Source: Ectothiorhodospira shaposhnikovii
Lineage (GTDB): Bacteria > Pseudomonadota > Gammaproteobacteria > Ectothiorhodospirales > Ectothiorhodospiraceae
DNA length: 64,000 bases
Assembly (NCBI RefSeq): GCF_022227765.1
Contig: NZ_JAJMLZ010000001.1
Coordinates: forward strand, 372,001 to 436,000
Direction of reading: 5' to 3'
Shown: positions 45,348 to 56,193 of the stretch, one piece after another
Position numbering within the stretch: position 1 is the first letter of the stretch
Layout: each line of letters starts with the position of its first letter
The notes under the pieces: generated by a model
Databases searched by the model: none
Told to the model about the DNA's origin: nothing
Seen by the model: the letters and a program-made list of their open reading frames with translations, nothing else
Translations under genes and position numbers: made by a program

Positions 45348-46855
45348 CAACCATGATCCGATCCTTCCGTTCGTCCCGATCATTCCCGGCCCGGCTGATG
45401 CTGTGGTTTCTGCTGCTGTGCCTGGGGGGCGGGCTGGCCTTCGTGACTCAGGCACAGGAGGGACGGATCGCCCTGATCCTGAATGTGGAGGGCGCCATCG
45501 GGCCGGCCACCAGCGATTATTTCGTGCGTGGACTGGAGAAGGCACGGGAGCGCAATGCCGAGGTGGTGGTGGTTCGCATGGACACCCCCGGCGGTCTGGA
45601 TACCGCGATGCGCGACATGATCAAGGGCATTCTGTCCTCGCCCGTTCCCGTGGTCACCTATGTGTCGCCTTCCGGTGCCAGGGCGGCCAGCGCCGGCACC
45701 TATCTGCTCTATGCCAGCCACATTGCCGCCATGGCCCCCGCCACCAATCTGGGTTCGGCCACGCCGGTGCAGGTGGGCGGGATGCCGGGCATGCCCGACG
45801 AGCCCCAGGAGCGGCCTGGGGGCGAGTCCGACCAACGCCTGGATGTGACGGCAGACGACGGGACCGCGGATGAGGTACGGGAATCGGATGCCGCGGAGAC
45901 CGAGGCCAAGGAGGAAGCCAAGCCGCAGCCGCGCCGTGGCGCCACGGCCATGGAGCGCAAGGTGCTGGAGGACGCGGTGGCCTACATCCGCGGACTGGCG
46001 GAGCTGCGGGGGCGCAATGCGGACTGGGCCGAGGAGGCCGTGCGCGAAGCGGTCAGCCTGACCGCCAGCGATGCCCTGGAAAAGAACGTCATCGACGTGG
46101 TGGCCGAAAGTCTGGAGGATCTGCTCGGCCAGATCCATGGCCGGGTGGTCAAGCTGGAGGTGGGCGAACGTGAGCTCAACACCGAAAACCTGCAGCTGGT
46201 GGAGCTGGAACCCGACTGGCGCACCCGCCTGCTGGCAGTGATCACCAATCCCAATATTGCCTATATCCTGATGTTGGTGGGCATCTACGGCATCATCTTC
46301 GAGCTGGCCAACCCCGGCAATATCTTCCCCGGGGTGGTCGGGGCCATCTGTCTGGTACTGGCCCTGTACGCCTTCCAGGTACTGCCCATCAATTATGCCG
46401 GTCTGGCCCTGATCTTCCTGGGCATCGTCTTCATGATCGCCGAGGCCTTCCTGCCCAGTTTCGGCATTTTGGGCTTCGGTGGCATCGCCGCCTTCGTGGT
46501 AGGGTCCATCATCCTGGTGGACGAGGCCAACCTGCATATCTCCTTGCCCCTGGTGGGCGGCACCGCCCTGGTCTCCGCCGCCTTCCTGATGTGGGTGCTG
46601 GGCAAGCTGGTGGGTATCCGCAGCCGTCAGGTCACCACCGGCCGGGAAGAGCTCATCGGCGCCACCGGCACCGTCATGAAGCATTTTTCCGGCGGCAGCG
46701 GCCGGGTCTGGGTGCATAGTGAATCCTGGCTGGCTCGTTGCGATGTGCCCCTGGCCAAGGGAGACACCGTCCATGTCAAGTCCATCGACGGACTGACGCT
46801 GACCGTCGAGCCCGTCTCCGACAAGACCATCACGACAGGAGCTGTTACATCATGA
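45344..46855 (+). CDS. NfeD-family membrane serine protease (ClpP-class)
   Basis: 503 residues (GTG 45344, or ATG 45353). Signal peptide at about 10-35 ([19 protein letters not shown]). A ClpP-like protease domain (about 38-260) with catalytic Ser in [14 protein letters not shown] and the oxyanion-type loop [14 protein letters not shown] charged insertion of about 60 residues ([14 protein letters not shown] onward) interrupts this domain, longer than usual. Three to four membrane helices at about 300-400 and a C-terminal OB-fold NfeD domain. These proteases act on stomatin-type partners; the next gene encodes one. Confidence 0.92.
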   Translation: MTTMIRSFRSSRSFPARLMLWFLLLCLGGGLAFVTQAQEGRIALILNVEGAIGPATSDYFVRGLEKARERNAEVVVVRMDTPGGLDTAMRDMIKGILSSPVPVVTYVSPSGARAASAGTYLLYASHIAAMAPATNLGSATPVQVGGMPGMPDEPQERPGGESDQRLDVTADDGTADEVRESDAAETEAKEEAKPQPRRGATAMERKVLEDAVAYIRGLAELRGRNADWAEEAVREAVSLTASDALEKNVIDVVAESLEDLLGQIHGRVVKLEVGERELNTENLQLVELEPDWRTRLLAVITNPNIAYILMLVGIYGIIFELANPGNIFPGVVGAICLVLALYAFQVLPINYAGLALIFLGIVFMIAEAFLPSFGILGFGGIAAFVVGSIILVDEANLHISLPLVGGTALVSAAFLMWVLGKLVGIRSRQVTTGREELIGATGTVMKHFSGGSGRVWVHSESWLARCDVPLAKGDTVHVKSIDGLTLTVEPVSDKTITTGAVTS

Positions 46856-47643
46856 TCACCGCGCTATTGGTCCCGCTGGGCCTGATTCTCGGCTTTCTGG
46901 TGATGTCCATCCGGATTCTTCCGGAGTATGAACGGGGCGTCATCTTCTTTCTGGGACGATTTCAGTCGGTCAAGGGACCGGGTCTGATCATCGTCATTCC
47001 CGGCATTCAACAGATGGTCCGGGTGGACCTTCGGGTCATCACCCTGGACGTGCCCAGCCAGGACGTGATCTCCCAGGACAACGTCACGGTGCGGGTGAAC
47101 GCGGTGCTCTATTTCCGGGTGGTGGACCCGGCCAAGGCCATCATCCAGGTGGAGGATTATTACAACGCCACCAGCCAGCTGGCCCAGACCACGCTGCGTT
47201 CCGTGCTGGGCAAGCATGATCTGGATGAAATGCTGTCGGAGCGGGACAAGCTCAACGACGACATCCAGAGCATCCTGGATTCCCAGACCGATGCCTGGGG
47301 CATCAAGGTGGCCAACGTGGAGATCAAGCACGTGGATCTCAACGAAACCATGATCCGTGCCATTGCCCGGCAGGCGGAGGCCGAGCGTGAACGTCGGGCC
47401 AAGGTGATCCACGCCGAAGGGGAACTGCAGGCGGCGGTGAAGCTGACCGAGGCCGCCGACATCATTGCCCGCAGCCCTCAGGCCCTGCAGTTGCGCTATC
47501 TGCAGACCATGAGCGACATGACCAACAAGAACGCCTCCACCGTCATCTTCCCGTTCCCGATGGACCTGGTAAGCGCCTTCAAGGATCTGCTGGGGGATGG
47601 ACTTCCCCGGGTGGTGGAGAAGAAAACCGAGGACAAGGGTTGA
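46852..47643 (+). CDS. SPFH/slipin family membrane scaffold protein
   Basis: 263 residues from ATG 46852, overlapping the NfeD stop (ATGA), with AGGAG nine bases upstream. One N-terminal membrane helix (about 1-20) and an SPFH domain: [13 protein letters not shown] (about 24-36), [20 protein letters not shown], then a coiled helical tail with [19 protein letters not shown]. Membrane microdomain scaffold of the slipin/stomatin branch. The NfeD-SPFH gene pair is widely conserved and indicates physical partnership. Confidence 0.95.
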   Translation: MITALLVPLGLILGFLVMSIRILPEYERGVIFFLGRFQSVKGPGLIIVIPGIQQMVRVDLRVITLDVPSQDVISQDNVTVRVNAVLYFRVVDPAKAIIQVEDYYNATSQLAQTTLRSVLGKHDLDEMLSERDKLNDDIQSILDSQTDAWGIKVANVEIKHVDLNETMIRAIARQAEAERERRAKVIHAEGELQAAVKLTEAADIIARSPQALQLRYLQTMSDMTNKNASTVIFPFPMDLVSAFKDLLGDGLPRVVEKKTEDKG

Positions 47644-47646
47644 TTC

Positions 47647-48552
47647 GTGGCGGAAGGACTCAAGGATCAGCCGGTCATCGACCGGTTTCTCGACACACTA
47701 TGGATGCAGGAAGGCCTGAGTCAGCACACCCTGGCGGCCTACCGGGCCGATCTGAGCGGTCTGGCCCGATATCTGGAGATGGAAGGTATCTCCCTGGCCG
47801 ACGCGGACCGGGGGCGATTGCTGGCCTATCTGGCCCTGCGCCTGGAGGCCGGGGCCAAGCCGCGGAGCCTGGCGCGGTTGCTGTCCACCCTGCGTCGTTT
47901 CTACGGCTCTTTGCTCCAGGCCGGCCAGATCCGGGATGATCCCACCGCCCGTATCGATGCCCCCCGGCTGGGGCGGCCGTTGCCCGATACCCTGACCGAG
48001 GCGGAGGTGGAGGCCCTGCTGGCCGCCCCGGACGTGGAGGACACCAACGGTCTGCGCGACCGGGCCATGCTGGAGGTGCTTTACGCCACCGGGCTGCGGG
48101 TCTCGGAGTTGGTGGGGCTGCGGCTGGGACAGGTGAGCCGTCGTCATGGGGTGGTACGTACCCTGGGCAAGGGCGGCAAGGAGCGGCTGGTCCCCCTGGG
48201 GGAGGAATCCATGGACTGGCTGGAACGTTATCTGGCGGAGGGCAGGCCGGCACTGATGCAGGGCCATGGTCAGTCGGAGGCCCTGTTCGTCACCCGTCGG
48301 GGCGAGGGCATGACCCGGCAGGCCTTCTGGTACCTGATCAAGCGCCATGCGCAAAGCGCGGGCATCCGTAAGCACCTCTCGCCCCATACCCTGCGTCACG
48401 CCTTTGCCACCCACCTGCTCAATCATGGGGCGGATCTGCGGGTGGTGCAGATGTTGCTGGGCCATTCCAGCCTCTCCACGACCCAGATCTATACCCATGT
48501 GGCCACGCAGCGGCTCAAGGATCTGCACGCCGTCCATCATCCCAGGGGGTGA
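47647..48552 (+). CDS. xerD: Tyrosine recombinase XerD
   Basis: 301 residues, GTG start at 47647. Resolves chromosome dimers at dif together with XerC at the divisome. SAM-like N-domain (about 8-95) and catalytic domain with Arg in YATGLRVSELVGL, Lys in GKGGKERLVPL, His-x-x-Arg in HTLRHAFATHLL, His in LLGHSSLSTTQIY and Tyr in that same IYTHV. The lack of attachment sites or phage genes argues against a phage integrase. dsbC follows, as in other gammaproteobacteria. Confidence 0.95.
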   Translation: MAEGLKDQPVIDRFLDTLWMQEGLSQHTLAAYRADLSGLARYLEMEGISLADADRGRLLAYLALRLEAGAKPRSLARLLSTLRRFYGSLLQAGQIRDDPTARIDAPRLGRPLPDTLTEAEVEALLAAPDVEDTNGLRDRAMLEVLYATGLRVSELVGLRLGQVSRRHGVVRTLGKGGKERLVPLGEESMDWLERYLAEGRPALMQGHGQSEALFVTRRGEGMTRQAFWYLIKRHAQSAGIRKHLSPHTLRHAFATHLLNHGADLRVVQMLLGHSSLSTTQIYTHVATQRLKDLHAVHHPRG

Positions 48553-48695
48553 ACCCACCACCGGTTCCCGTTACCATGGCCCCCCTTTGATGAATCTCAT
48601 GTCTTGCCAGGGGATCGAATGGCGCCGTGCCTTGTCTTACCCTGACAGCGTTGCGATTTGCAGTGATCGCCAAACACCACCAAAGAGTCATCTAC

Positions 48696-49433
48696 ATGTA
48701 CAGATACGGTCTTTCGCTTGTCCTCGTTATCCTGCTGGCGGTGCCGGCCATGGCCGGTGCCGACGCCCAGATCCAGCGACAGCTCAAGGAGCGGGTCTCC
48801 CTGCTGGTGCCCAATGCCGAACCCACCAGCATCCTGGAAACGCCGGTGAAGGGACTCTATGAGGTGAGATACGGGGCTCAGCTGTTCTACATCAGCGCGG
48901 ATGGCCGGTATGTCCTGGATGGTGAGCTGGTGGAACTGGACACCCGGCGCAGCCTGACGGCGGCATCCCGCTCCTTGGGGCGGCGCGAGATGCTGACCGA
49001 AATGGATGAAGCCGGCATGGTGGTCTATGCCCCCAAGGGCAGGACCGAGCATGTCATCACCGTGTTCACCGATGTGGATTGCCCCTATTGCCGCCGCCTG
49101 CATGAAGAAGTGCCGGCGCTGACCGAGCAGGGGGTCAAGGTGCGTTATGCCATGTTCCCCCGTTCCGGCGAGGGCAGCCCCACCTTCCGCAAGATGGTGG
49201 GTATCTGGTGTGCCGATGACCGCGCCAAGGCCATGGATCAGGTCAAGGACGGCAAGAATGTCACGGAAAAGACCTGTGACACGCCGGTCATGGAACACGT
49301 CATCATGGGGCAGATGATGGGCATCAACGGCACTCCGGCCATCCTGCTGGAAAGCGGCGACCTGATCCCCGGCTATCGTCCGGCCGGCGACATCATGGAA
49401 ATGATCCGGCACGTGAAAGCCGCGGCCCAGTGA
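48696..49433 (+). CDS. dsbC: Thiol:disulfide interchange protein DsbC
   Basis: 245 residues from ATG 48696. Signal peptide GLSLVLVILLAVPAMAGA (about 4-21), so periplasmic. N-terminal dimerisation domain (about 25-85) and a thioredoxin fold with active site DCPYCRRLHEE (CPYC, about residue 129-132). A second Cys pair CADD and CDTPVM near 175 and 195 stabilises the fold. DsbC isomerises wrong disulfides. It lies after xerD, the conserved order. Confidence 0.95.
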   Translation: MYRYGLSLVLVILLAVPAMAGADAQIQRQLKERVSLLVPNAEPTSILETPVKGLYEVRYGAQLFYISADGRYVLDGELVELDTRRSLTAASRSLGRREMLTEMDEAGMVVYAPKGRTEHVITVFTDVDCPYCRRLHEEVPALTEQGVKVRYAMFPRSGEGSPTFRKMVGIWCADDRAKAMDQVKDGKNVTEKTCDTPVMEHVIMGQMMGINGTPAILLESGDLIPGYRPAGDIMEMIRHVKAAAQ

Positions 49434-49446
49434 TCCTTTTCTCATC

Positions 49447-49477
49447 CCCACCCATCTCCACGGGGGAGATGGGTGGG
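49447..49477. terminator. Bidirectional hairpin between dsbC and cnoX
   Basis: A perfect 13-bp stem, 49447-49459 with 49465-49477 and a five-base loop, lies between two convergent genes. C-rich on one strand, no T run. Probably ends both transcripts. Confidence 0.55.
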
Positions 49478-49499
49478 TGTGGGAGCGGTCCTGCCGGGA

Positions 49500-50363
49500 T
49501 CAGTACATCAGCGCCATCATCCTGCGCCGATACTCGTTCACCAGTGGGTGTCTTGCCCCCAGCAGTTCGAATGCCGCCAGCAGGCCCTTGTGGCCGGCAT
49601 CGTCACCATACTTGCGGTGCTTGCGCATGAGCTGGAGCAACTTCTCCAGTCCGGCCTGATGCTCTCCCTTGAGGATCAACGCGCAGCCCAGTCGATGTAG
49701 GGCGTCCGGGTCATCCGGATCGGTTGCCAGTCTTTTTTCCAGCGCCGACAGGGTTTCCGGTTGCCCGACCGCCCGCGCAAAATGGAGTCGGGCTTCCAGC
49801 AAGCGCACCGCCTCCTGTTCATACAGATCCATGGGCAGGGTCTTGATGGCGGTTTCCGCCTCATCCGCCCGTCCGGCCTGCATCAGGGCGTCAGCCAGGT
49901 CGATCTTCAGTGCCTGCCGGTCAGGATGACCTTGCAGCGCCTCCTCCAGCAGAGTCACCGCCCGGGTCGCGTCCCCCGCCGCCAGGGCTGCTTGCGCCGC
50001 CTCCCGCTCGGCCGCCTCGGGGCCGGGCAGGTATTTTTCCAGTTGGGCACGAATGGCGGATTCGGGCTGCATGCCCATGAACTGATCCACCGGCCTGCCG
50101 TCCCGGTAGAAGATCACCGTCGGGATGCTGCGCACGCCGTGCTCCATGGCCAGTCCCTGTTCCCGGTCACTGTTCACCTTGGCCAGCACGAACTTGCCGC
50201 CATATTCCTCCGCCAGTCCCGAGAGCAGGGGCAGCAGCATCTTGCAGGGCTGGCACCAGTCGGCCCAGAAGTCCACCAGCACCAAGTGTTCGCGGGAACC
50301 TTCGATCACCACTTGCTGGAAGTCGGCTTCCGTGACATCGACGATGAAGGGAGAAAGGCTCAT
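49500..50363 (-). CDS. Thioredoxin-TPR co-chaperone, CnoX (YbbN) type
   Basis: 287 residues from ATG 50363. Thioredoxin domain (about 5-110) with active-site CQPC in DFWADWCQPCKMLLP and the cis-Pro loop SIPTVIFY; then TPR-like helices (about 120-287) with repeats such as RALADAL-type LADALMQAGRADEAE and RLGCALILKGEHQAGLE. CnoX protects proteins from oxidation and hands them to DnaK and GroEL. The CQPC instead of CGPC or a degenerate site distinguishes subgroups; here both Cys remain. Confidence 0.9.
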   Translation of the reverse strand: MSLSPFIVDVTEADFQQVVIEGSREHLVLVDFWADWCQPCKMLLPLLSGLAEEYGGKFVLAKVNSDREQGLAMEHGVRSIPTVIFYRDGRPVDQFMGMQPESAIRAQLEKYLPGPEAAEREAAQAALAAGDATRAVTLLEEALQGHPDRQALKIDLADALMQAGRADEAETAIKTLPMDLYEQEAVRLLEARLHFARAVGQPETLSALEKRLATDPDDPDALHRLGCALILKGEHQAGLEKLLQLMRKHRKYGDDAGHKGLLAAFELLGARHPLVNEYRRRMMALMY

Positions 50364-50447
50364 GGGTAGAAGATCCTGTGGTTGTAGGTAGGGGGTGACC
50401 CATTGTGATGAGGTTTCCAGGCTGACAGACCCATCGGCTGTCACGTC

Positions 50448-50510
50448 ATTCCCGCGTAAGCGGGAATCCAGTTAAGGACTGAAAGCGCTGGGCTCCCGCT
50501 TTCGCGAAAG
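50448..50510. repeat. REP-like repeat, intact copy
   Basis: ATTCCCGCgtaaGCGGGAAT at 50448-50467 and the palindrome CTTTCGCGAAAG at 50499-50510 form a two-part element that starts GTCA and ends TGAC. It resembles the common TCATTCCCGCGAAAGCGGGAATCC repeat of many proteobacterial genomes. It sits in the gap between cnoX and parE; a degenerate copy is at 58463. Confidence 0.7.
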
Positions 50511-50594
50511 TGACGGCAAAGGCTTTGGTCACTGCCTCCTTCCCATTGTTGGGGCTCCCGCCGTCCCGTTTCAAGGGGTGTTCCCGCCGCGCGC

Positions 50595-52547
<1,953 letters not shown>

Positions 52548-52601
52548 GTGATTCAGAGTGCCGCACCCAGTGCGGGACTCACACGGAAACAGGAGCTTGA
52601 A

Positions 52602-52835
52602 ATGGCAACACCCATCGGATTCGGAAAGCGTCTGGCGCTGGTCCTGCTCAGTTTCGCGGGCATCATCATGGCCATGGTGGGCATCATGGAACTGGCCACC
52701 GCCGGCATGGGGGGACTCTATCCTCCGGCCTGGCGCTTCCCGGGTTACGCCTGGATACTCACCGTGGGCGGCTATCTGCTGATGATCCCCATGGGCTGGC
52801 TGTACCTGCGGGACATGAAGTCCGAAGAGGACTGA
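52602..52835 (+). CDS. Small membrane protein between parE and parC
   Basis: 77 residues, with AGGAG six bases before the ATG, so translation is well supported. Two hydrophobic segments at about 9-32 ([19 protein letters not shown]) and 45-68 ([19 protein letters not shown]), and a short charged tail. No recognised family. It is in the same direction and tightly spaced between parE and parC. Confidence 0.75.
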   Translation: MATPIGFGKRLALVLLSFAGIIMAMVGIMELATAGMGGLYPPAWRFPGYAWILTVGGYLLMIPMGWLYLRDMKSEED

Positions 52836-52872
52836 AGCTTCCCGATTCCTTGCCCGCAATCGACGGACATTC

Positions 52873-55125
52873 ATGAGCCATTACGATCTGAACCTGGAAG
52901 GCGTCGAACGCCTGCCGCTCAAGACCTTTACCGAAAAGGCGTACCTGGACTACTCCATGTACGTCATCCTGGACCGTGCCCTGCCCCACGTGGGGGACGG
53001 GCTCAAACCCGTGCAGCGACGCATCATCTACGCCATGAGCGAGCTGGGCCTGTCCGCCGTCTCCAAGCACAAGAAGTCCGCCCGTACCGTGGGGGACGTG
53101 CTGGGCAAGTTTCATCCCCATGGGGATTCTGCCTGCTATGAGGCCATGGTGCTGCTGGCCCAGCCCTTCTCTTCCCGCTATCCCTTCGTGGACGGCCAGG
53201 GCAACTGGGGGTCGCCGGACGATCCCAAGTCCTTTGCCGCCATGCGCTATACCGAGGCGCGATTGTCCCCCTATGCCCAGCTGCTGCTGTCGGAACTGGG
53301 GCAGGGGACCGCCGACTGGGTGCCCAACTTCGACGGCACCCTGGAAGAGCCCCGGGTCCTCCCCGCCCGTCTGCCCAACGTGCTGCTCAACGGCGGCACC
53401 GGCATCGCCGTCGGCATGGCCACGGACATCCCGCCCCATAATCTCAGGGAAGTGGCCGCCGCCTGCATCCACCTGCTGGCCCATCCCGAGGCCTCGGTGG
53501 AGGATCTGTGCCGCCATGTCCAGGGGCCGGACTTTCCCACCGAGGCGGAGATCATCACCCCCCGCCGGGAACTGGTGGCCCTGTACCGCACCGGTAACGG
53601 CAGTCTGCGCATGCGTGCCCGTTATGAACGGGAAAACGGCGACATCATCATCACGGCCCTGCCTCATCAGGTCTCCGGGGCCAAGGTACTGGAACAGATC
53701 GCCGCCCAGATGAACGCCAAGAAACTGCCGATGGTGGAGGATCTGCGGGATGAGTCGGACCATGAGCATCCCACCCGACTGGTGATCACACCCCGCTCCA
53801 ACCGGGTGGACATCCCGGGTCTCATGGCCCACCTGTTCGCCACCACGGATCTGGAGCGCAGTTATCGGGTGAACCTGAACGTCATCGGTCTGGACGGTCG
53901 GCCCCAGGTGAAAAACCTGGTCCAGCTCCTGACCGAGTGGCTGTCCTTCCGTACCGAGACCGTGCGTCGCCGCCTGCAGTGGCGCCTGGACAAGGTGGAA
54001 AAGCGGCTGCACATCCTGGCGGGGCTGTTGATCGCCTATCTGAATATCGACGAGGTGATCCGCATCATTCGCGAGCACGACGAGCCCAAGCCGGTGCTGA
54101 TGGAACGCTTCGGACTCACCGATGCCCAGGCCGAAGCCATCCTGGAACTCAAGCTGCGCCATCTGGCCAAGCTGGAGGAAATGAAGATCCGCGGTGAGCA
54201 GGACGAGTTGTCCCGGGAGCGTGACCAGTTACGGGCCATCCTGGGCTCCGGCGAACTGCTCAGGAACCTGGTGCGTGACGAGATCGCCGCCGACGCGGAG
54301 AAGTTTGGTGATGATCGTCGCTCCCCCATCGTCGAGCGGGCCGCCGCCCAGGCCCTGGACGAGTCGGCCCTGATCCCCTCGGAGCCATTGACCGTGGTGC
54401 TCTCCCGCATGGGCTGGGTGCGCGCCGCCAAGGGCCATGAAGTGGATGCCGCCGGACTCAGTTACAAATCCGGTGACGGCTTTTTGTCCGCTTCCCCCGG
54501 ACGCAGCAATCAGCAGGCGGTGTTCATCGATTCCACCGGTCGCACCTATGCCCTGGCCGCCCATACCCTGCCGTCGGCGCGAGGGCAGGGGGAGCCCCTA
54601 TCCGGGCGTCTGTCCCCACCGGACGGTGCCCGCTTTGTCGGCGTGATGATGGGGGCGCCGGACGATCTCTACCTGCTGGCCACCGATCACGGCTACGGCT
54701 TCATCTGCACCTTGGAAGACATGATTTCCCGCAACCGGGGAGGCAAGGTGGTGCTGATGGTACCGGAGGGGGCCAACGTGCTGCCGCCGGTCCGGATTCG
54801 GGATCTGGAGCGTCAGCGTCTGGCGGCAGCCACCAGTGATGGCTATCTGCTGGTCACGGTCCTGTCGGACCTGCCCCGGATGGCCCGGGGCAAGGGCAAC
54901 AAGATCATCAGCATCCCCCCGGCCCGTCTCAAGGCGAGGGAGGAATGGATGGTGGAACCGGCCCTGGTAGCGGAGGGCGAGGTGCTCAATGTGGTGGCCG
55001 GCAAAAAGTTCAAGGCGGTGAAGGGACCGGAGCTGGAGGAGTACCTGGGAGAGCGGGGCCGTCGGGGCCGGAAGCTGCCCCGGGGGTTCCAGAAGGTGGA
55101 TGCCCTCAATGCCGTGATTCCATAG
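52873..55125 (+). CDS. parC: DNA topoisomerase IV subunit A
   Basis: 750 residues. DNA-cleaving subunit, partner of ParE. The family-typical N-terminus [20 protein letters not shown], the quinolone-resistance region [13 protein letters not shown] (Ser at the usual position, Glu four later), and the active-site Tyr in [13 protein letters not shown] (about residue 125). The C-terminal part (500-750) is a beta-pinwheel with fewer blades than in GyrA, agreeing with ParC. Confidence 0.96.
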   Translation: MSHYDLNLEGVERLPLKTFTEKAYLDYSMYVILDRALPHVGDGLKPVQRRIIYAMSELGLSAVSKHKKSARTVGDVLGKFHPHGDSACYEAMVLLAQPFSSRYPFVDGQGNWGSPDDPKSFAAMRYTEARLSPYAQLLLSELGQGTADWVPNFDGTLEEPRVLPARLPNVLLNGGTGIAVGMATDIPPHNLREVAAACIHLLAHPEASVEDLCRHVQGPDFPTEAEIITPRRELVALYRTGNGSLRMRARYERENGDIIITALPHQVSGAKVLEQIAAQMNAKKLPMVEDLRDESDHEHPTRLVITPRSNRVDIPGLMAHLFATTDLERSYRVNLNVIGLDGRPQVKNLVQLLTEWLSFRTETVRRRLQWRLDKVEKRLHILAGLLIAYLNIDEVIRIIREHDEPKPVLMERFGLTDAQAEAILELKLRHLAKLEEMKIRGEQDELSRERDQLRAILGSGELLRNLVRDEIAADAEKFGDDRRSPIVERAAAQALDESALIPSEPLTVVLSRMGWVRAAKGHEVDAAGLSYKSGDGFLSASPGRSNQQAVFIDSTGRTYALAAHTLPSARGQGEPLSGRLSPPDGARFVGVMMGAPDDLYLLATDHGYGFICTLEDMISRNRGGKVVLMVPEGANVLPPVRIRDLERQRLAAATSDGYLLVTVLSDLPRMARGKGNKIISIPPARLKAREEWMVEPALVAEGEVLNVVAGKKFKAVKGPELEEYLGERGRRGRKLPRGFQKVDALNAVIP

Positions 55126-55259
55126 CGGTCCAGTGAAAGCCGGGTAATGCCCTGCACGTGGCGGACTGACGCTTTGTGCTTGAATTTTTCATGCCAAACC
55201 CCATCTAATACGCCGGACCTTTCATTGACAAACCCCAACCTTCAGATCATGGAGACAGC

Positions 55260-56150
55260 ATGAAGCGCATCGCCCTGTTCCTGGCCACTAACCTGGCCAT
55301 CATCGTGGTGTTAAGCATCACCCTGCGGATTCTGGGAGTGGAGCGCATCCTGGATGAATCAGGGACCAACCTGAACCTGAGCAACCTGCTGGTCTTCGCC
55401 GCCGTCTTCGGCTTTGGCGGCTCCTTCATCTCCCTGGCCATTTCCAAGTGGATGGCCAAGAAGACCATGAACGTGCAGGTCATCGAGCAGCCCGGCAACG
55501 AGACCGAGCGTTGGCTGGTGGACACCGTGCGCCGTCAGGCCCAGCAGGCCGGTATCGGTATGCCGGAAGTGGGCATCTTCGATTCACCGGACCCCAACGC
55601 CTTTGCCACCGGCATGAGCAAGAACAATGCCCTGGTGGCCGTGAGCACCGGCCTCATGCACAACATGAACCGGGATGAAGTGGAGGCCGTGCTGGGACAC
55701 GAAGTGGCCCATGTGGCCAACGGCGACATGGTCACCCTGGCCCTGATTCAGGGAGTGATCAACACCTTCGTGATCTTCCTGGCCCGCGTCATCGGTCACT
55801 TGGTGGACCGGGTGGTGTTCAAGAACGAGGAAGGCCATGGCCCGGCCTTCTGGGTGACCACCATCGTGGCGGAAATCATCCTGGCCATCCTGGCCTCCAT
55901 CATCGTCATGTGGTTCTCCCGTCAGCGGGAATTCCGTGCCGACGAAGGGGGTGCCAAACTGGCCGGCCGCGAGAAGATGATCGCCGCCCTGGAGCGCCTG
56001 CGTGCCGCCCAGGGGCAGCCCAGCCAGATGCCCGATCAGATGCGTGCCTTCGGTATTCGGGGTGGCATGGGTGACGGCATCAAGAAGCTGTTCATGACCC
56101 ACCCGCCGTTGGAAGAGCGCATCATGGCCCTCAAGGCCGGCGGCCGCTGA
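55260..56150 (+). CDS. htpX: Membrane metalloprotease HtpX
   Basis: 296 residues. M48-family protease of the inner membrane, active on damaged membrane proteins. Two N-terminal membrane helices (about 4-25, 38-58), zinc motif HEVAH (about 143-147) and a third ligand Glu in [12 protein letters not shown] (about 222-233), with further helices between; the C-terminal [10 protein letters not shown] is the family end. In Escherichia coli it is under CpxR control; no Cpx box was sought. Confidence 0.95.
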   Translation: MKRIALFLATNLAIIVVLSITLRILGVERILDESGTNLNLSNLLVFAAVFGFGGSFISLAISKWMAKKTMNVQVIEQPGNETERWLVDTVRRQAQQAGIGMPEVGIFDSPDPNAFATGMSKNNALVAVSTGLMHNMNRDEVEAVLGHEVAHVANGDMVTLALIQGVINTFVIFLARVIGHLVDRVVFKNEEGHGPAFWVTTIVAEIILAILASIIVMWFSRQREFRADEGGAKLAGREKMIAALERLRAAQGQPSQMPDQMRAFGIRGGMGDGIKKLFMTHPPLEERIMALKAGGR

Positions 56151-56163
56151 TCTTCAGTGCCCT

Positions 56164-56188
56164 CCCTTCTCCCCTTGGGGGAGAAGGG
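56164..56188. terminator. Hairpin between htpX and the fimX-like gene
   Basis: CCCTTCTCCCC (56164-56174) pairs with GGGGAGAAGGG (56178-56188) in the 43-base gap between convergent genes. Same C-rich type as the repeats at 37130 and 49447. Confidence 0.5.
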
Positions 56189-56193
56189 CAGGG

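Noticed and set aside
47647-48552. Phage integrase
   Set aside because: Compact 301-residue XerD, dsbC neighbour and no attachment repeats or phage genes.
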